DNA of 64,000 nt from Photobacterium ganghwense (GCF_003025595.1 NZ_PYMI01000005.1:1-64000), one strand, 5' to 3'. Numbered from the stretch's first letter, positions 32,200-42,046 are shown. Program-made: numbers and translations. The notes: generated from the letters alone by a model not told the origin.

Positions 32200-32275
32200 A
32201 TTGTTACTAGTGTACACCGCTAATGGTAGCAATCGTTTAGAATATGCGTCCACCAATAACAATGGGTTACGAGTA

Positions 32276-34072
32276 TTACTTATCTTTGCCCACGTGCAGA
32301 ATTGCCAGGAAAGCTTCCTGAGGCAGTTCGACGTTACCGATCTGCTTCATACGTTTCTTACCTTCTTTCTGCTTCTGCAGCAGTTTCTTCTTACGGCTCA
32401 CGTCACCGCCGTAACACTTGGCGATAACGTTCTTACGCAGCTGCTTAACCGTTGAACGAGCAATGATATGGTTACCGATAGCGGCCTGAATCGCGATATC
32501 GAACATCTGACGAGGAATAAATTCCTTCATTTTCTCAACCAGATCACGACCGCGATTCTGCGCATTACCTTTGTGCGTGATAATCGCCAGAGCGTCAACA
32601 CGGTCGCCGTTCAGCATAATATCCACACGTACCATGTCGGATTCTTCGTAGCGCTGGAAGTTGTAGTCCAGAGACGCATAACCGCGAGAGGTCGATTTCA
32701 GGCGGTCGAAGAAGTCCAGTACCACTTCAGACATTGGAATGTCGTAAGTCAGTGCCACTTGGTTACCGTGGTAAACCATGTCTACCTGCATACCACGCTT
32801 CTCAACACACAGCGTGATGACGTTACCCAGGTATTCACTCGGCACCAGGATATTACAACGGGCAATTGGCTCACCGATTACATCGATATCATTCACCGCT
32901 GGCAATTTCGCCGGGCTGTCGACGTAAATCGTTGTGCCGTCCGTTTTCTTCACTTCGTACACTACGGTTGGAGCCGTGGTGATCAGATCCAGGTCGTACT
33001 CGCGTTCCAGACGTTCCTGAATGATTTCCATGTGCAGCATGCCAAGGAAACCACAACGGAAACCAAAGCCCAGTGCCGCCGAGCTTTCTGGCTCGTAGAA
33101 CAGCGAAGCATCGTTCAGGCTCAGTTTGCCCAGTGCGTCACGGAAGTTCTCGTAGTCATCAGACGAAACCGGGAACAGACCGGCATAAACCTGCGGCTTC
33201 ACTTTTTTGAAACCCGGCAGCGGTTTGTCACAACCGTTTTTCGCCAGCGTCAGGGTATCACCTACAGGTGCGCCCAGGATGTCTTTGATACCACAAACCA
33301 CCCAGCCCACTTCACCGGTCTTCAGCACGTCTTTGTCTACTTGCTTCGGTGTGAAGATACCCAGACGGTCAACGCCCCAGGTCTGGCCGGTGCTCATGAC
33401 TTTGATCTTGTCGTTTTTCTTCAGTGCGCCGTTCTTGATGCGAACCAGAGAAACAACGCCCAGGTAGTTATCGAACCAGGAGTCGATGATCAGCGCCTGC
33501 AGTGGTGCATCCGGGTCGCCTTCCGGTGCCGGGATCGCAGAAACGATGTTCTCAAGTACATCTTCTACACCCAGGCCGGTCTTAGCGGAACAGCGGGTCG
33601 CTTCCATCGCATCAATGCCGACGATTTCTTCAATCTCTTCGGCTACACGATCAGGATCCGCCGCTGGCAGGTCGATTTTGTTCAGGATCGGCACAACTTC
33701 CAGATCCATTTCAATCGCGGTGTAGCAGTTCGCCAATGTCTGGGCTTCCACCCCCTGGCCTGCATCCACCACCAGCAGAGCCCCTTCACAGGCTGCCAGC
33801 GAACGCGATACTTCGTATGAAAAGTCAACGTGTCCTGGGGTGTCGATAAAGTTCAGCTGATAGGTCTCACCATCTTTGGCCTTGTAATCGAGCGTCACGC
33901 TCTGGGCCTTGATGGTAATACCACGTTCACGTTCTAGATCCATGGAATCAAGAACCTGGGCTGCCATTTCACGATCGGAAAGGCCACCGCAGACTTGAAT
34001 CAAACGGTCGGATAAGGTCGACTTACCATGGTCGATATGTGCAATAATCGAAAAGTTACGAATGTGCTTCAT
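32276..34072 (-). CDS. lepA: Translation elongation factor 4 (LepA)
   Basis: A ribosome-binding GTPase acting in translation initiation and elongation stress. The 598 residues have G-domain motifs [17 protein letters not shown] and NKID, an EF-G-like body and the LepA-specific C-terminal domain ([29 protein letters not shown]). No clear Shine-Dalgarno sequence precedes the ATG, which is unusual in this window; a 12-bp inverted repeat lies 49 bp upstream. Confidence 0.97.
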   Translation of the reverse strand: MKHIRNFSIIAHIDHGKSTLSDRLIQVCGGLSDREMAAQVLDSMDLERERGITIKAQSVTLDYKAKDGETYQLNFIDTPGHVDFSYEVSRSLAACEGALLVVDAGQGVEAQTLANCYTAIEMDLEVVPILNKIDLPAADPDRVAEEIEEIVGIDAMEATRCSAKTGLGVEDVLENIVSAIPAPEGDPDAPLQALIIDSWFDNYLGVVSLVRIKNGALKKNDKIKVMSTGQTWGVDRLGIFTPKQVDKDVLKTGEVGWVVCGIKDILGAPVGDTLTLAKNGCDKPLPGFKKVKPQVYAGLFPVSSDDYENFRDALGKLSLNDASLFYEPESSAALGFGFRCGFLGMLHMEIIQERLEREYDLDLITTAPTVVYEVKKTDGTTIYVDSPAKLPAVNDIDVIGEPIARCNILVPSEYLGNVITLCVEKRGMQVDMVYHGNQVALTYDIPMSEVVLDFFDRLKSTSRGYASLDYNFQRYEESDMVRVDIMLNGDRVDALAIITHKGNAQNRGRDLVEKMKEFIPRQMFDIAIQAAIGNHIIARSTVKQLRKNVIAKCYGGDVSRKKKLLQKQKEGKKRMKQIGNVELPQEAFLAILHVGKDK

Positions 34073-34120
34073 GAATTGGCGTGACTAACTCGTGATTAAA
34101 ATGAATGAGACATAGAGTCC

Positions 34121-34159
34121 GTTTACCTTTGGCTTCGTTCCATAACCCCAAAGGTAAAC
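34121..34159 (-). repeat. 12-bp inverted repeat between rseC and lepA
   Basis: GTTTACCTTTGG and CCAAAGGTAAAC are separated by 15 nt. The stem lies 49-87 bp upstream of lepA and lacks a U-run. It is probably a leader structure of the lepA-lepB-rnc part of the transcript. Confidence 0.65.
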
Positions 34160-34201
34160 CGACCCTACGATCAAGTTGGAGGATTCTACAGAATTTCGCC
34201 G

Positions 34202-34699
34202 CTAGTCGCTATCTTTCGGTATAGCATTTATCGCCAGGCTGGCTGAAACCGGTGTCCCCAACACGCGAATCAGGGTCGGCTGATAGGCACTGTCGCCTTC
34301 CAGGCGGGTGGCCAGACGACGCGCCAGCCATAACCCGGCCCCGGCAAATCCCAGTGCAGTCACAATCACACCCAGCTCACCGCCGCCGGCCAGCGACACA
34401 AACCACCACTGCCCGAGAATGGCACCCAGTACCAGGCCGAGCAGCGGCAACACATACACTAACAGAGCCGACTGAAGCATACTGCGCTCAGACAGCCCGA
34501 TTTCAACCGTATCCCCGACGCTGGCTTTTTCCCGGGTGGCGATCGTGATTTCGTGACGCCGCCCCGGCAATGCCTTGGAGACGATGCCGGTTCCGCAACT
34601 GTCACGGGACCCACAACTGCCGCAGCTGGTCTGCTGCTGGCAACTGACGGTGATCCGCCCGGTCTCGACAGCCACTACCGTCGCCAAAGAGCGCATCAT
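34202..34699 (-). CDS. rseC: Sigma-E regulatory membrane protein RseC
   Basis: An inner-membrane protein with a positive effect on sigma-E activity; homologues also act in SoxR reduction. The 165 residues have an N-terminal cysteine cluster (SCGSCGSRDSCGTG) and two transmembrane helices (about 75-95 and 103-125). It overlaps the rseB stop by 4 nt. Confidence 0.93.
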   Translation of the reverse strand: MMRSLATVVAVETGRITVSCQQQTSCGSCGSRDSCGTGIVSKALPGRRHEITIATREKASVGDTVEIGLSERSMLQSALLVYVLPLLGLVLGAILGQWWFVSLAGGGELGVIVTALGFAGAGLWLARRLATRLEGDSAYQPTLIRVLGTPVSASLAINAIPKDSD

Positions 34700-35667
34700 T
34701 GTGCTTTACCGCCGTCGGCAAAGACTACGGATTCTGCTACCCGCCGGGCCGTCGCAGGGGGAATATCTCCCACCACGGTGACTTCTTTGTCCTGCAGCAT
34801 GTAGCTGTGCAAGGTACGACGCCCCTGACGAACCAGCTGCTCACGCACGGTAAAATGGTCAGCGGCTGAAATATAAATCGAGAAACTGAACAGCCCGTCG
34901 CTGTACATTTTGCTCTCAACCGGACGCTCGGTCATCATCAGACGATGGCGGTTGCGGGACACGGATTCAAATCCCTGCGGTAGCCAGCTGACTTTCCAGT
35001 CCAGCTCCGCCTGAGGTTGCGGCGGCAACTGAACCACGGCAGGCAGTTCCACCGTCTTCAGGCTTTTCAATACGTCGCCCACTTTGGAATTGATCACATA
35101 AGACACCGCGCGATACTGCTCCAGCGGCTCACCGTCACGGTCCAGCAAGTCGGCACGCATGACCAGCTTACTGCGGGTATCAATCCACAACAGGTAGGAG
35201 TAACGTGCCCCGTCTTTCGGCGCAATTCGCACCACATCGCAGGCGACACCGGCCTCACGGGCCCGTCCCATAGAGATAAAATCGTAGTAACTGGCCAGTT
35301 CGTCAATGTTGGTACGCATGATCGGCGGCAGAGGTGCCACCATTTTGTTGCTTTCGATCGTGAAAGGATCCAGTCCGGGCTCGAAGTAGCTGACTTCGTG
35401 CCCACGCTGAATCACTTCGCGCGGCGGGCCGCTGAGGTACACCAGATGCGCAAAAACCTCGCCATCTTCCAGCGCATGACGATAGCGCAGAGGTTCAATA
35501 CTGTTTTTCTTGATTAGGATGTACGACAGCTCATAGCTGAGTTCACGGCTAGCCTCATCCATTTGATGCAACAAAGCCTCGGCCGAAGAAGCGGTTTCTT
35601 CAGCAGAGGCTTGCAATGGCATCGCAAGGCTGACCAGTGTCATCACACCGACCAGAAATCTTTTCAT
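34696..35667 (-). CDS. rseB: Periplasmic sigma-E regulator RseB
   Basis: Binds RseA and shields it from DegS; off-pathway LPS or misfolded proteins release it. The 323 residues begin with a signal peptide (FLVGVMTLVSLAMPLQASA), followed by a LolA-like large domain and a smaller C-terminal domain. It is placed between rseA and rseC as in E. coli. Confidence 0.95.
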   Translation of the reverse strand: MKRFLVGVMTLVSLAMPLQASAEETASSAEALLHQMDEASRELSYELSYILIKKNSIEPLRYRHALEDGEVFAHLVYLSGPPREVIQRGHEVSYFEPGLDPFTIESNKMVAPLPPIMRTNIDELASYYDFISMGRAREAGVACDVVRIAPKDGARYSYLLWIDTRSKLVMRADLLDRDGEPLEQYRAVSYVINSKVGDVLKSLKTVELPAVVQLPPQPQAELDWKVSWLPQGFESVSRNRHRLMMTERPVESKMYSDGLFSFSIYISAADHFTVREQLVRQGRRTLHSYMLQDKEVTVVGDIPPATARRVAESVVFADGGKAQ

Positions 35668-35698
35668 TTACCCGCCAACAATTTAATTCGGTTCAAGC

Positions 35699-36355
35699 TT
35701 AATTCGATTCAAGCAATGTACGGTCAATGGTACCGTCTTCCGCATTCAGGCGTAATTGCAGCTCATAATCCTGAAGCATAGCGTTGATACGACGGCGCTG
35801 TTCCATGACCTGCTCTTCTGTCGGACCTGCGTGACGACGGTTTACTGAATCCGCTGTCAGGCTAACCGGTTCGGCTGTACCGGCAAACGGGATGGTTTCC
35901 AGCACAGATAGCTGAGAATCACCTGCACCCAGGTTCTCTTCCCCGCCATTGTACTGCTGCACCCCAACAATCACCGCCAGCGACACACACGCGGCGACGG
36001 CCACTTGCCCTACCTGAGTAAACCAGGCTGGCAAGGTACGTTTTGCCTGCTGAGGAGATGGCTGAGTCTCGACTTCCCGCGCCTGACGTGCCGTTGCGAT
36101 CTGCACCACAGGTGCTGGTTCTGCAACAGATTCAGCTACGCCGGTGTGGGCTGGCTCGTTATCCAGTGCCAGTGCAACCCTTGCCGAAATATCCCAATCC
36201 TTGTTTTGCGGTGCTTCCCCGCGCATCACATCACCAATCAGGTTGAAATGCTGCCAGGTCTGCTGGCTGTCGTCATCGACTGCCAATGCATTGATAATGC
36301 TCTGATCCAGCTCTTCGCCATCTAATAATGCCGAAATCTTTTCTTTATCAGCCAT
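35699..36355 (-). CDS. rseA: Anti-sigma-E factor RseA
   Basis: A membrane-spanning anti-sigma factor that holds RpoE until DegS and RseP cut it. The 218 residues have a cytoplasmic anti-sigma domain (KEKISALLDGEELD, WQHFNLIGDVMRGE), one transmembrane helix near 140-160 (VAVAACVSLAVIVGV) and a periplasmic tail. I use the ATG at 36355, with GGTGA 5 nt upstream; the protein then matches the E. coli length of 216. Confidence 0.95.
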   Translation of the reverse strand: MADKEKISALLDGEELDQSIINALAVDDDSQQTWQHFNLIGDVMRGEAPQNKDWDISARVALALDNEPAHTGVAESVAEPAPVVQIATARQAREVETQPSPQQAKRTLPAWFTQVGQVAVAACVSLAVIVGVQQYNGGEENLGAGDSQLSVLETIPFAGTAEPVSLTADSVNRRHAGPTEEQVMEQRRRINAMLQDYELQLRLNAEDGTIDRTLLESN

Positions 36356-36378
36356 CTTGTTCACCGTTTGGCCCAACA

Positions 36379-36957
36379 CTAACGCTGTAAAAGGGGACGA
36401 ATACGTTTCTCGACCGCCTCTCGCGCACGGAATATCCGAGATCTCACAGTTCCAACCGGGCAATCCATCACTTCAGCGATTTCTTCGTAGCTCAGGCCGT
36501 CAAGCTCGCGCAACGTAATCGCTGTTTTCAGATCGTCAGGTAATGCCTCAATGGTACTGAAAACAACCCGCTTTAATTCATCAGACAACATTTGATTCTC
36601 AGGGTTCGAAATTTCTTTCAGGGCATTGCCATTTTCGAAATATTCCGCGTCGTCAGCATCCACATCCGTTGCCGGCGGACGGCGCCCCTGGGCCACCAAA
36701 TAATTTTTAGCCGTATTCACGGCGATACGGTACAACCATGTATAAAAAGCACTTTCCCCGCGAAACGTCGGCAGAGCACGATACGCTTTAATAAAGGCTT
36801 CCTGAGCAACATCCGGCACATCACCGGAGTTACCGACATATCTGGCCACTAAGTTGCAAACCTTATTCTGGTATTTCATAACCAGCAAATTAAAAGCCTG
36901 CTTGTCGCCTCGCTGTACCCGCTCGATTAATACCTGATCAGTTTGCTGCTCGCTCAT
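36379..36957 (-). CDS. rpoE: RNA polymerase sigma-E factor RpoE
   Basis: An ECF sigma factor for envelope stress. The 192 residues have region 2 (FNLLVMKYQNKVCNLVARYV, DVAQEAFIKAYRAL, TWLYRIAVNTAKNYL) and region 4 (LRELDGLSYEEIAEVMDCPVGTVRSRIFRARE). I use the ATG at 36957, matching the E. coli start MSEQ; AGGAG lies 11 nt upstream. It heads the rse cluster and has a sigma-E-type promoter about 170 bp upstream, which makes it autoregulated. Confidence 0.97.
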   Translation of the reverse strand: MSEQQTDQVLIERVQRGDKQAFNLLVMKYQNKVCNLVARYVGNSGDVPDVAQEAFIKAYRALPTFRGESAFYTWLYRIAVNTAKNYLVAQGRRPPATDVDADDAEYFENGNALKEISNPENQMLSDELKRVVFSTIEALPDDLKTAITLRELDGLSYEEIAEVMDCPVGTVRSRIFRAREAVEKRIRPLLQR

Positions 36958-37125
36958 CCGAGCGTGTACTCCTATATCTGTTTCACTCGATATTTCATCC
37001 GTATTGGTCGTTTGCACTGCGTTAACTTCCCCATGCCTGATGCGGCAACCGCCTCGACTCAGCAAGGGGAAAGCCTGCATGCCCATTCCAAAACTTTTGA
37101 TAAAACACTATGAGCGTGAGCACTA

Positions 37126-37155
37126 TGTAAGACACGGAGGACAAAGCAAAGTTCC
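37126..37155 (-). promoter_or_regulatory. Sigma-E promoter of rpoE
   Basis: Minus strand: -35 GGAACTT (37149-37155), a spacer of exactly 16 bp and -10 TCTTACA (37126-37132). The -35 is a perfect match to the RpoE consensus and the spacing is right. It gives a leader of about 160 nt. The rest of the 385-bp rpoE-nadB gap must also hold a nadB promoter, which I cannot assign with confidence. Confidence 0.75.
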
Positions 37156-37342
37156 CCGGCGAGAAATTATTTCTCATCAATAGTGCGCGATTTTTTGACT
37201 GTGATAAAGCAATATTGGCCATTCGGCCAAAACGGGCATTATAGCGTTTCACTGCTTAGATGTGTGAATCACTGGTCAAAAATGAACAATTTGGACAGAA
37301 TTTGCTAAGATGGCGTGACTACCACAGGGATATGAAATCATT

Positions 37343-38962
37343 ATGAACGAAAACCGCGAACATCAATGTGATGTGCTTGTGATCGGAAGTGGTGCTGCAG
37401 GACTTTCACTGGCGTTGCGTCTAGCGCCACTGGGCAAAGTGATTGTGCTGAGCAAAGGACCGCGCAGTGAAGGAGCCACCTATTATGCCCAGGGCGGCAT
37501 TGCCGCTGTCTTTGATGAAGATGACAGCGTTGATTCTCACGTTGAGGATACCCAGATTGCTGGCGCCCACTTATGTGACGAGGACGTGGTGCGGTTTATC
37601 GCCGAAAATGCCAAGCACTGTGTGCAATGGCTGATTGACGGCGGAGTACCGTTTGATCGTGAAGACAGCGGCGACAGCGACCAGCCTCGCTATCACCTCA
37701 CCCGCGAAGGCGGCCACAGCCACCGCCGTATTCTGCATGCCGCAGATGCCACCGGCATGGCAGTGCAGACCTCTCTGCAGGAAAATGTCCTCAACCATCC
37801 CAATATTGAAGTGCTTGAACGCCACAATGCACTGGATCTGATCACCAACCAGAAACTGGGCCGCACAGAGCAGCCTAACCGGGTATTGGGTGCCTATATC
37901 TGGAACCGGAATCGGGAAGCGGTTGAAACCGTGCGCGCTAAATTCGTCGTGCTGGCGACCGGCGGTGCCTCCAAAGTTTATCAGTACACCTCTAACCCGG
38001 ATGTTTCATCCGGTGACGGCATCGCAATGGCCTGGCGCGCAGGCTGCCGGGTCGCCAACCTGGAATTCAACCAGTTCCACCCAACCTGCTTGTATCACCC
38101 GGAAGCCCGTAATTTCCTGCTGACCGAAGCCCTACGCGGCGAAGGTGCCTATCTGCGTCGTCCGGACGGCAGCCGCTTTATGCCGGACTTCGATGAACGC
38201 GCCGAGCTGGCCCCGCGTGATGTGGTGGCAAGGGCTATCGACTTTGAGATGAAACGTCTCGGTGCCGATTGCATGTACCTGGATATCAGCCACAAACCGG
38301 CTGATTTCGTGGCCAAGCATTTTCCGACCATTTACGAGAAGCTGCTGACGTTTGGCATCGATATTACCAAAGAGCCTATCCCTATCGTTCCGGCTGCACA
38401 CTATACCTGCGGGGGTGTCGTGGTGGATAAATCCGGCAAAACCGACCTGGATGGCCTCTACGCGATCGGGGAAGTGAGCTACACCGGCCTGCATGGTGCC
38501 AACCGCATGGCTTCCAACTCGTTGCTGGAATGCGTGGTGTATGCCTGGGCAGCGGCAACCAGCATCGCCGAGCAACTCGATCAGGTCAGCCTGCCGGACA
38601 GCCTGCCGGGCTGGGATGAAAGTAAAGTCAGCAACTCTGATGAAGAAGTCGTGATTCAGCACAACTGGCACGAACTGCGCCTGTTCATGTGGGACTACAT
38701 GGGGATTGTCCGTACCACCAAGCGTCTGGAGCGGGCGATGCGCCGGATTCAGTTACTGCAGGATGAGACCCACGAGTACTACAGCAACTTCCGGGTGTCG
38801 AACAACCTGCTGGAGCTGCGTAACCTGCTGCAAGTTGCCGAGCTGATGGTTCGCTGTGCGTTGGAACGAAAAGAAAGTCTGGGGCTGCATTACACCCTGG
38901 ATTACCCGGAAGCGTCCGGTACGCCGGTTCCGACCATTCTGATCCCGGATCAGCCTTGCTGA
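37343..38962 (+). CDS. nadB: L-aspartate oxidase
   Basis: An FAD enzyme that oxidises aspartate to iminoaspartate, the first step of NAD synthesis. The 539 residues show the dinucleotide-binding [30 protein letters not shown], the active-site region [29 protein letters not shown] and [16 protein letters not shown]. It is divergent from rpoE, the same arrangement as in E. coli. Confidence 0.97.
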   Translation: MNENREHQCDVLVIGSGAAGLSLALRLAPLGKVIVLSKGPRSEGATYYAQGGIAAVFDEDDSVDSHVEDTQIAGAHLCDEDVVRFIAENAKHCVQWLIDGGVPFDREDSGDSDQPRYHLTREGGHSHRRILHAADATGMAVQTSLQENVLNHPNIEVLERHNALDLITNQKLGRTEQPNRVLGAYIWNRNREAVETVRAKFVVLATGGASKVYQYTSNPDVSSGDGIAMAWRAGCRVANLEFNQFHPTCLYHPEARNFLLTEALRGEGAYLRRPDGSRFMPDFDERAELAPRDVVARAIDFEMKRLGADCMYLDISHKPADFVAKHFPTIYEKLLTFGIDITKEPIPIVPAAHYTCGGVVVDKSGKTDLDGLYAIGEVSYTGLHGANRMASNSLLECVVYAWAAATSIAEQLDQVSLPDSLPGWDESKVSNSDEEVVIQHNWHELRLFMWDYMGIVRTTKRLERAMRRIQLLQDETHEYYSNFRVSNNLLELRNLLQVAELMVRCALERKESLGLHYTLDYPEASGTPVPTILIPDQPC

Positions 38963-38984
38963 TACACCAGTCGATGATGACCAA

Positions 38985-39017
38985 TAAAAAAGCGAGAGGC
39001 ATTGCCTCTCGCTTTTT
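38985..39017 (+). terminator. Terminator of nadB
   Basis: AGCGAGAGGC and GCCTCTCGCT flank a short ATT loop, with A- and T-runs on either side. It begins 23 nt after the nadB stop. Confidence 0.88.
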
Positions 39018-39090
39018 ACTTTTTGCTATCCGCAGCGGGAGGCCTGCACTCAAGGCCCCTCTCTGTTGTTACTTTCTGGCTTCCGTCACC

Positions 39091-39199
39091 ACTATCTCAT
39101 GCCAGATCGCTATCTCATACCAAGCGGCTTTCTTATACCAAGCCTCTTTCTTACATACCAAACCGCTATCTCATACCAAGCAGCGATCTCACACCTGAT
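39091..39199. repeat. Six degenerate copies of an 18-20-bp direct repeat
   Basis: The consensus is roughly GCTATCTCATACCAAGC. Copies start near 39091, 39109, 39127, 39146, 39165 and 39183, with the ATACCAA core clear in four of them. The block fills the gap between the nadB terminator and the chemoreceptor gene. It has no spacer/repeat structure, so it is not CRISPR. Confidence 0.7.
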
Positions 39200-39223
39200 A
39201 GCCGTTTAACCGTGCGGAACCCG

Positions 39224-41053
39224 CTAGACGCGGTAAACCTCGATGGCTTTTTCCAGTCCGTGCGCCTGACTGGCTACCGCCTCAGCAGCCTGGGCATTTT
39301 CATGGGCTACCGTGGAATTCAGGCTGGTGATATCCCGAATCGCCGTGACATTCTGGCCAATCTCTTCCGATACCATGCTCTGCTGCTCCACCGCTGTGGC
39401 AATCTGGGTACTGGTATCCATGATCTGCTGAATATCGGCCATGATTTGCTGAATTTTCAGCTCGGCACTGTCCGCCTGACACACACTGCTTTCACCCAGC
39501 GAACGGCAGCGGTTGATATGTTCGACCACCTGATCCGTTTGCCCTTGCAGCGAACCAATAATAGTGGTGATCTCTTCCGTCGACTGGCGGGTACGCAGTG
39601 CCAGCGAGCGAACTTCATCAGCCACCACGGCAAAACCCCGCCCCTGCTCACCGGCTCGGGCCGCCTCAATCGCGGCATTCAGGGCCAGCAGGTTAGTCTG
39701 CTCGGCGATCGCTTTGATCACATCCAGCACTGAGCCGATGTTATCCGACAGGGTCGACAGGCTGGCCACTTCGTCACTGGCCTGGCTTAAATCCTGAGAC
39801 AGCACACCGATTTGCTGTTTGGTCGCACTGACCTCTGCCAGCCCGGCTTCCGCTCCGCGATAGCAGTTATCGGCATTGGCCGCGGCCGTTTCAGTGTTGG
39901 CCGCGATATCACGAATTGTCACCCCCATCTCGGTGATTGCCGTTGCGACAGAGTCCGTTTCACCCTGTTGCTGCAGCATTGCCTGCTCCGAGTCCTGACT
40001 GCGTTGTTGCAATTGCACTGACGCCGGGCCCAGTTCCGTGATCGCGGTTTGCACTTCACCTATCAACTTGCGCAGGTTTGCCAGCAGGTAGTTGAAATTC
40101 GCAGCAATGTCCGCCAATTCATCATTACCTTGGGTGTCAGCCGTTTTACGCAGGTCGTGGCTGGCAGCAATTTCACGCATCAAATCGCCCAGTGAAGACA
40201 GCCGTTGCTGAATCGAACGACTGATCCAGCCGGACAGCACGAGCAAAGCAATGACCACCAGCACAACCGCTGCCAGGGTCGCAGTGACGGTTGTCCGCTG
40301 CGCGGTGACCACTTCTTCGCGCAAATGGGTTTTCAGACCGGCAAAGGTACTTTCGACCTGATGGGAGTAGCTGCGGATTTCTCCGCGCAGTCCGCTGTTA
40401 TGGTCGAGGCCAATCATACGCAACTGATCAAGAACACGGCGGGCAACCATCTCATACTGGGTAAACGCGGTGCCCATTGCCGGCATCAAACGTGGCTGCA
40501 ACTGAGTCAGCAGGGTCTGGAATTCATCGGCATTTTGCGGGCTGGCATCCAACACCAGCATTTTGCCCGCCAAAGTCAGGCGAAAAACCGTGTCATAGTG
40601 TTCAGGATAGGCTCCGGCAGCATTGACCAGCGCAGAAGCGGAAGCAAAAAACGTTTTCAGCATGCCCTGCTCATGACTCAGCCCCAGTTGCTGATAGGCC
40701 GCGATCAGGTTCATCATGCCCGTGGCATAGCTTTGCATCGCCGAAGTCAGCGTTGACTGTTCCGGCAACGCCAGATCCAGCTCGCGCACATCCTGCAGCA
40801 ATGATTGTTCCAGCACCTGAAAATTCGCCAGATTTTCTTCAAACCGGGTACGGTATTTGGTGTCCATCCGCATCAGGAAATCTTTCTCGTTCCGACGCAG
40901 GTTAAGCAGCGAGACTTCCATCTCACTGACGGTTGTCACAGACTGGTTGATACGCACAACCTGTTCATTGGCCAGCCAACTCATAAACAACACAGCCGTC
41001 AGGGCGACAGCTGACAGTACTGTCAACCCGACCAATTTATGTTTTATTTTCAT
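39224..41053 (-). CDS. Methyl-accepting chemotaxis protein, HBM-type sensor
   Basis: A membrane chemoreceptor that signals through CheW/CheA. The 609 residues have a first transmembrane helix (about 8-28), a large all-helical periplasmic domain of about 240 residues containing LLNLRRNEKDFLMRMD, which is typical of helical bimodular (HBM) sensors, a second transmembrane helix (about 265-290, TATLAAVVLVVIALLVLSGW), HAMP and the signalling hairpin tip (AIAEQTNLLALNAAIEAARAGEQGRGFAVVADEVR). I use the ATG at 41053 with AGGG 5 nt upstream. The ligand is unknown; HBM receptors studied so far bind organic acids or polyamines. No che gene is nearby. The 335-bp gap upstream (41054-41388) shows no recognisable regulatory site. 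Confidence 0.92.
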   Translation of the reverse strand: MKIKHKLVGLTVLSAVALTAVLFMSWLANEQVVRINQSVTTVSEMEVSLLNLRRNEKDFLMRMDTKYRTRFEENLANFQVLEQSLLQDVRELDLALPEQSTLTSAMQSYATGMMNLIAAYQQLGLSHEQGMLKTFFASASALVNAAGAYPEHYDTVFRLTLAGKMLVLDASPQNADEFQTLLTQLQPRLMPAMGTAFTQYEMVARRVLDQLRMIGLDHNSGLRGEIRSYSHQVESTFAGLKTHLREEVVTAQRTTVTATLAAVVLVVIALLVLSGWISRSIQQRLSSLGDLMREIAASHDLRKTADTQGNDELADIAANFNYLLANLRKLIGEVQTAITELGPASVQLQQRSQDSEQAMLQQQGETDSVATAITEMGVTIRDIAANTETAAANADNCYRGAEAGLAEVSATKQQIGVLSQDLSQASDEVASLSTLSDNIGSVLDVIKAIAEQTNLLALNAAIEAARAGEQGRGFAVVADEVRSLALRTRQSTEEITTIIGSLQGQTDQVVEHINRCRSLGESSVCQADSAELKIQQIMADIQQIMDTSTQIATAVEQQSMVSEEIGQNVTAIRDITSLNSTVAHENAQAAEAVASQAHGLEKAIEVYRV

Positions 41054-41388
41054 TGTTACCCTTTCTACTCCGTCTGACGCGTCCACAACATTGCGCCTGC
41101 TCCCTGTGTCGGCCTGCGCCGCAAATCCTGAAGCACCCAAGCGACGATTATTCGCTTAGCCTGCTTCGAACGCACATTTATCCATCAGGATGCAGTGAAA
41201 GGCGGACAAAAACAGCTGAAAATAAAGACAGGCAAGAAAGACTGACGAAAAAGGAAACAGATTAAACAGGAAGCGATATAAGACAAGAACGATGCAGGCA
41301 AAAATGATGAGAAGCCGCCGCCGACGGATAAAAGACCAAACAGTCGGCGCACTGAGAGTACCAGCCGCGAACCTCCGGATGTTGCCGC

Positions 41389-41838
41389 TCAGCCGTCAAG
41401 CGCATCCGGATAACGGCCGAACAGGGCCAGGCTGCGATAGGCTTCGAAATCGCAGCGATCCGGCGCGATGACCAGCCAGCGGCTACCGGCCGCGCCCTGA
41501 ACCTTAAACACCATGATCCAGGCGGTACAGATTTTGGCATTCACCAACAGCCAGTCTTGCCCCTGCCAATGCAGCTTACGTCCGGCAAAAAGCTGTATCC
41601 GGCCAGAATCCTGACTGTGTGCCAGTGCCAGGTGCCACCCTTCGTGAAACAGCAACAGCAGCCATGCCACAACCAGCGAGAGCGGCACCGACAGCCACCA
41701 GGCAGAAAGCAGCAAAAGAAAAACCGCACTGGCATACAACAATGCCAGTGCGGTCATCAGTAACGCGGAAGGTCTCAGCGTAAAATCAGCGAAGCTTGCT
41801 GTTGTTGTGGGCAACAATCTTGTCCACCATGGCAGCAT
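41389..41838 (-). CDS. ygfX: YgfX-family membrane protein
   Basis: A small inner-membrane protein of the YgfX (CptA) family, found next to sdhE in gamma-proteobacteria. E. coli YgfX has been reported to affect cell division proteins, but its role is unsettled. The sequence has two transmembrane segments (ALLMTALALLYASAVFLLLLSAWW and SLVVAWLLLLFH), then a soluble domain with LHWQGQDWLLVNAK. The start is uncertain: the ATG at 41838 overlaps sdhE by 53 nt, whereas TTG codons at 41817 or 41814 would be closer to the E. coli N-terminus. Confidence 0.75.
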   Translation of the reverse strand: MLPWWTRLLPTTTASFADFTLRPSALLMTALALLYASAVFLLLLSAWWLSVPLSLVVAWLLLLFHEGWHLALAHSQDSGRIQLFAGRKLHWQGQDWLLVNAKICTAWIMVFKVQGAAGSRWLVIAPDRCDFEAYRSLALFGRYPDALDG

Positions 41839-42046
41839 GTGCCGGGTTATCACTGCGGCCGTGCTGCATAACCCAGTTAAACAGATCCGGATCATCACAG
41901 GTCAGCAGAGAAACGAAGTCCAGTTGCTCCTGCTCGGTAAGTGCGTCAAAACACTCTTCAAAAAACGGCATAATGATCACGTCCAGCTCCAGCATCCCAC
42001 GGCGGCATGCCCACTTTACTCGTGCTTTTTCATCTGCACTCAACAT
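41786..42046 (-). CDS. sdhE: FAD assembly factor SdhE
   Basis: Promotes covalent flavinylation of SdhA and FrdA. The 86-residue protein shows the family motif RRGMLELDVIIMPFFEE, whose RGxxE contacts the flavoprotein, and TCDDPDLFNWVMQ. TTGAGG precedes the ATG. It was formerly annotated as the antitoxin CptB; that pairing with ygfX is conserved here. It is divergent from ygfZ. Confidence 0.95.
   Translation of the reverse strand: MLSADEKARVKWACRRGMLELDVIIMPFFEECFDALTEQEQLDFVSLLTCDDPDLFNWVMQHGRSDNPAHAAMVDKIVAHNNSKLR

Noticed and set aside
37022..37252. Small reading frame upstream of rpoE
   Set aside because: It overlaps the sigma-E promoter, has no ribosome site and no family features.
39091..39199. 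CRISPR array
   Set aside because: The repeats are direct and contiguous with no unique spacers of constant length, they are degenerate, and no cas gene is present.
41054..41388. Sigma-28 (flagellar) promoter for the chemoreceptor
   Set aside because: A TAAA-N15-GGCTAAGC alignment matches only three of eight -10 positions, so it is not supported.
41389..42046. Toxin-antitoxin pair CptA/CptB
   Set aside because: The older name exists, but SdhE is now known as a flavinylation factor; the pair is a normal core locus, so no toxin-antitoxin system is claimed.
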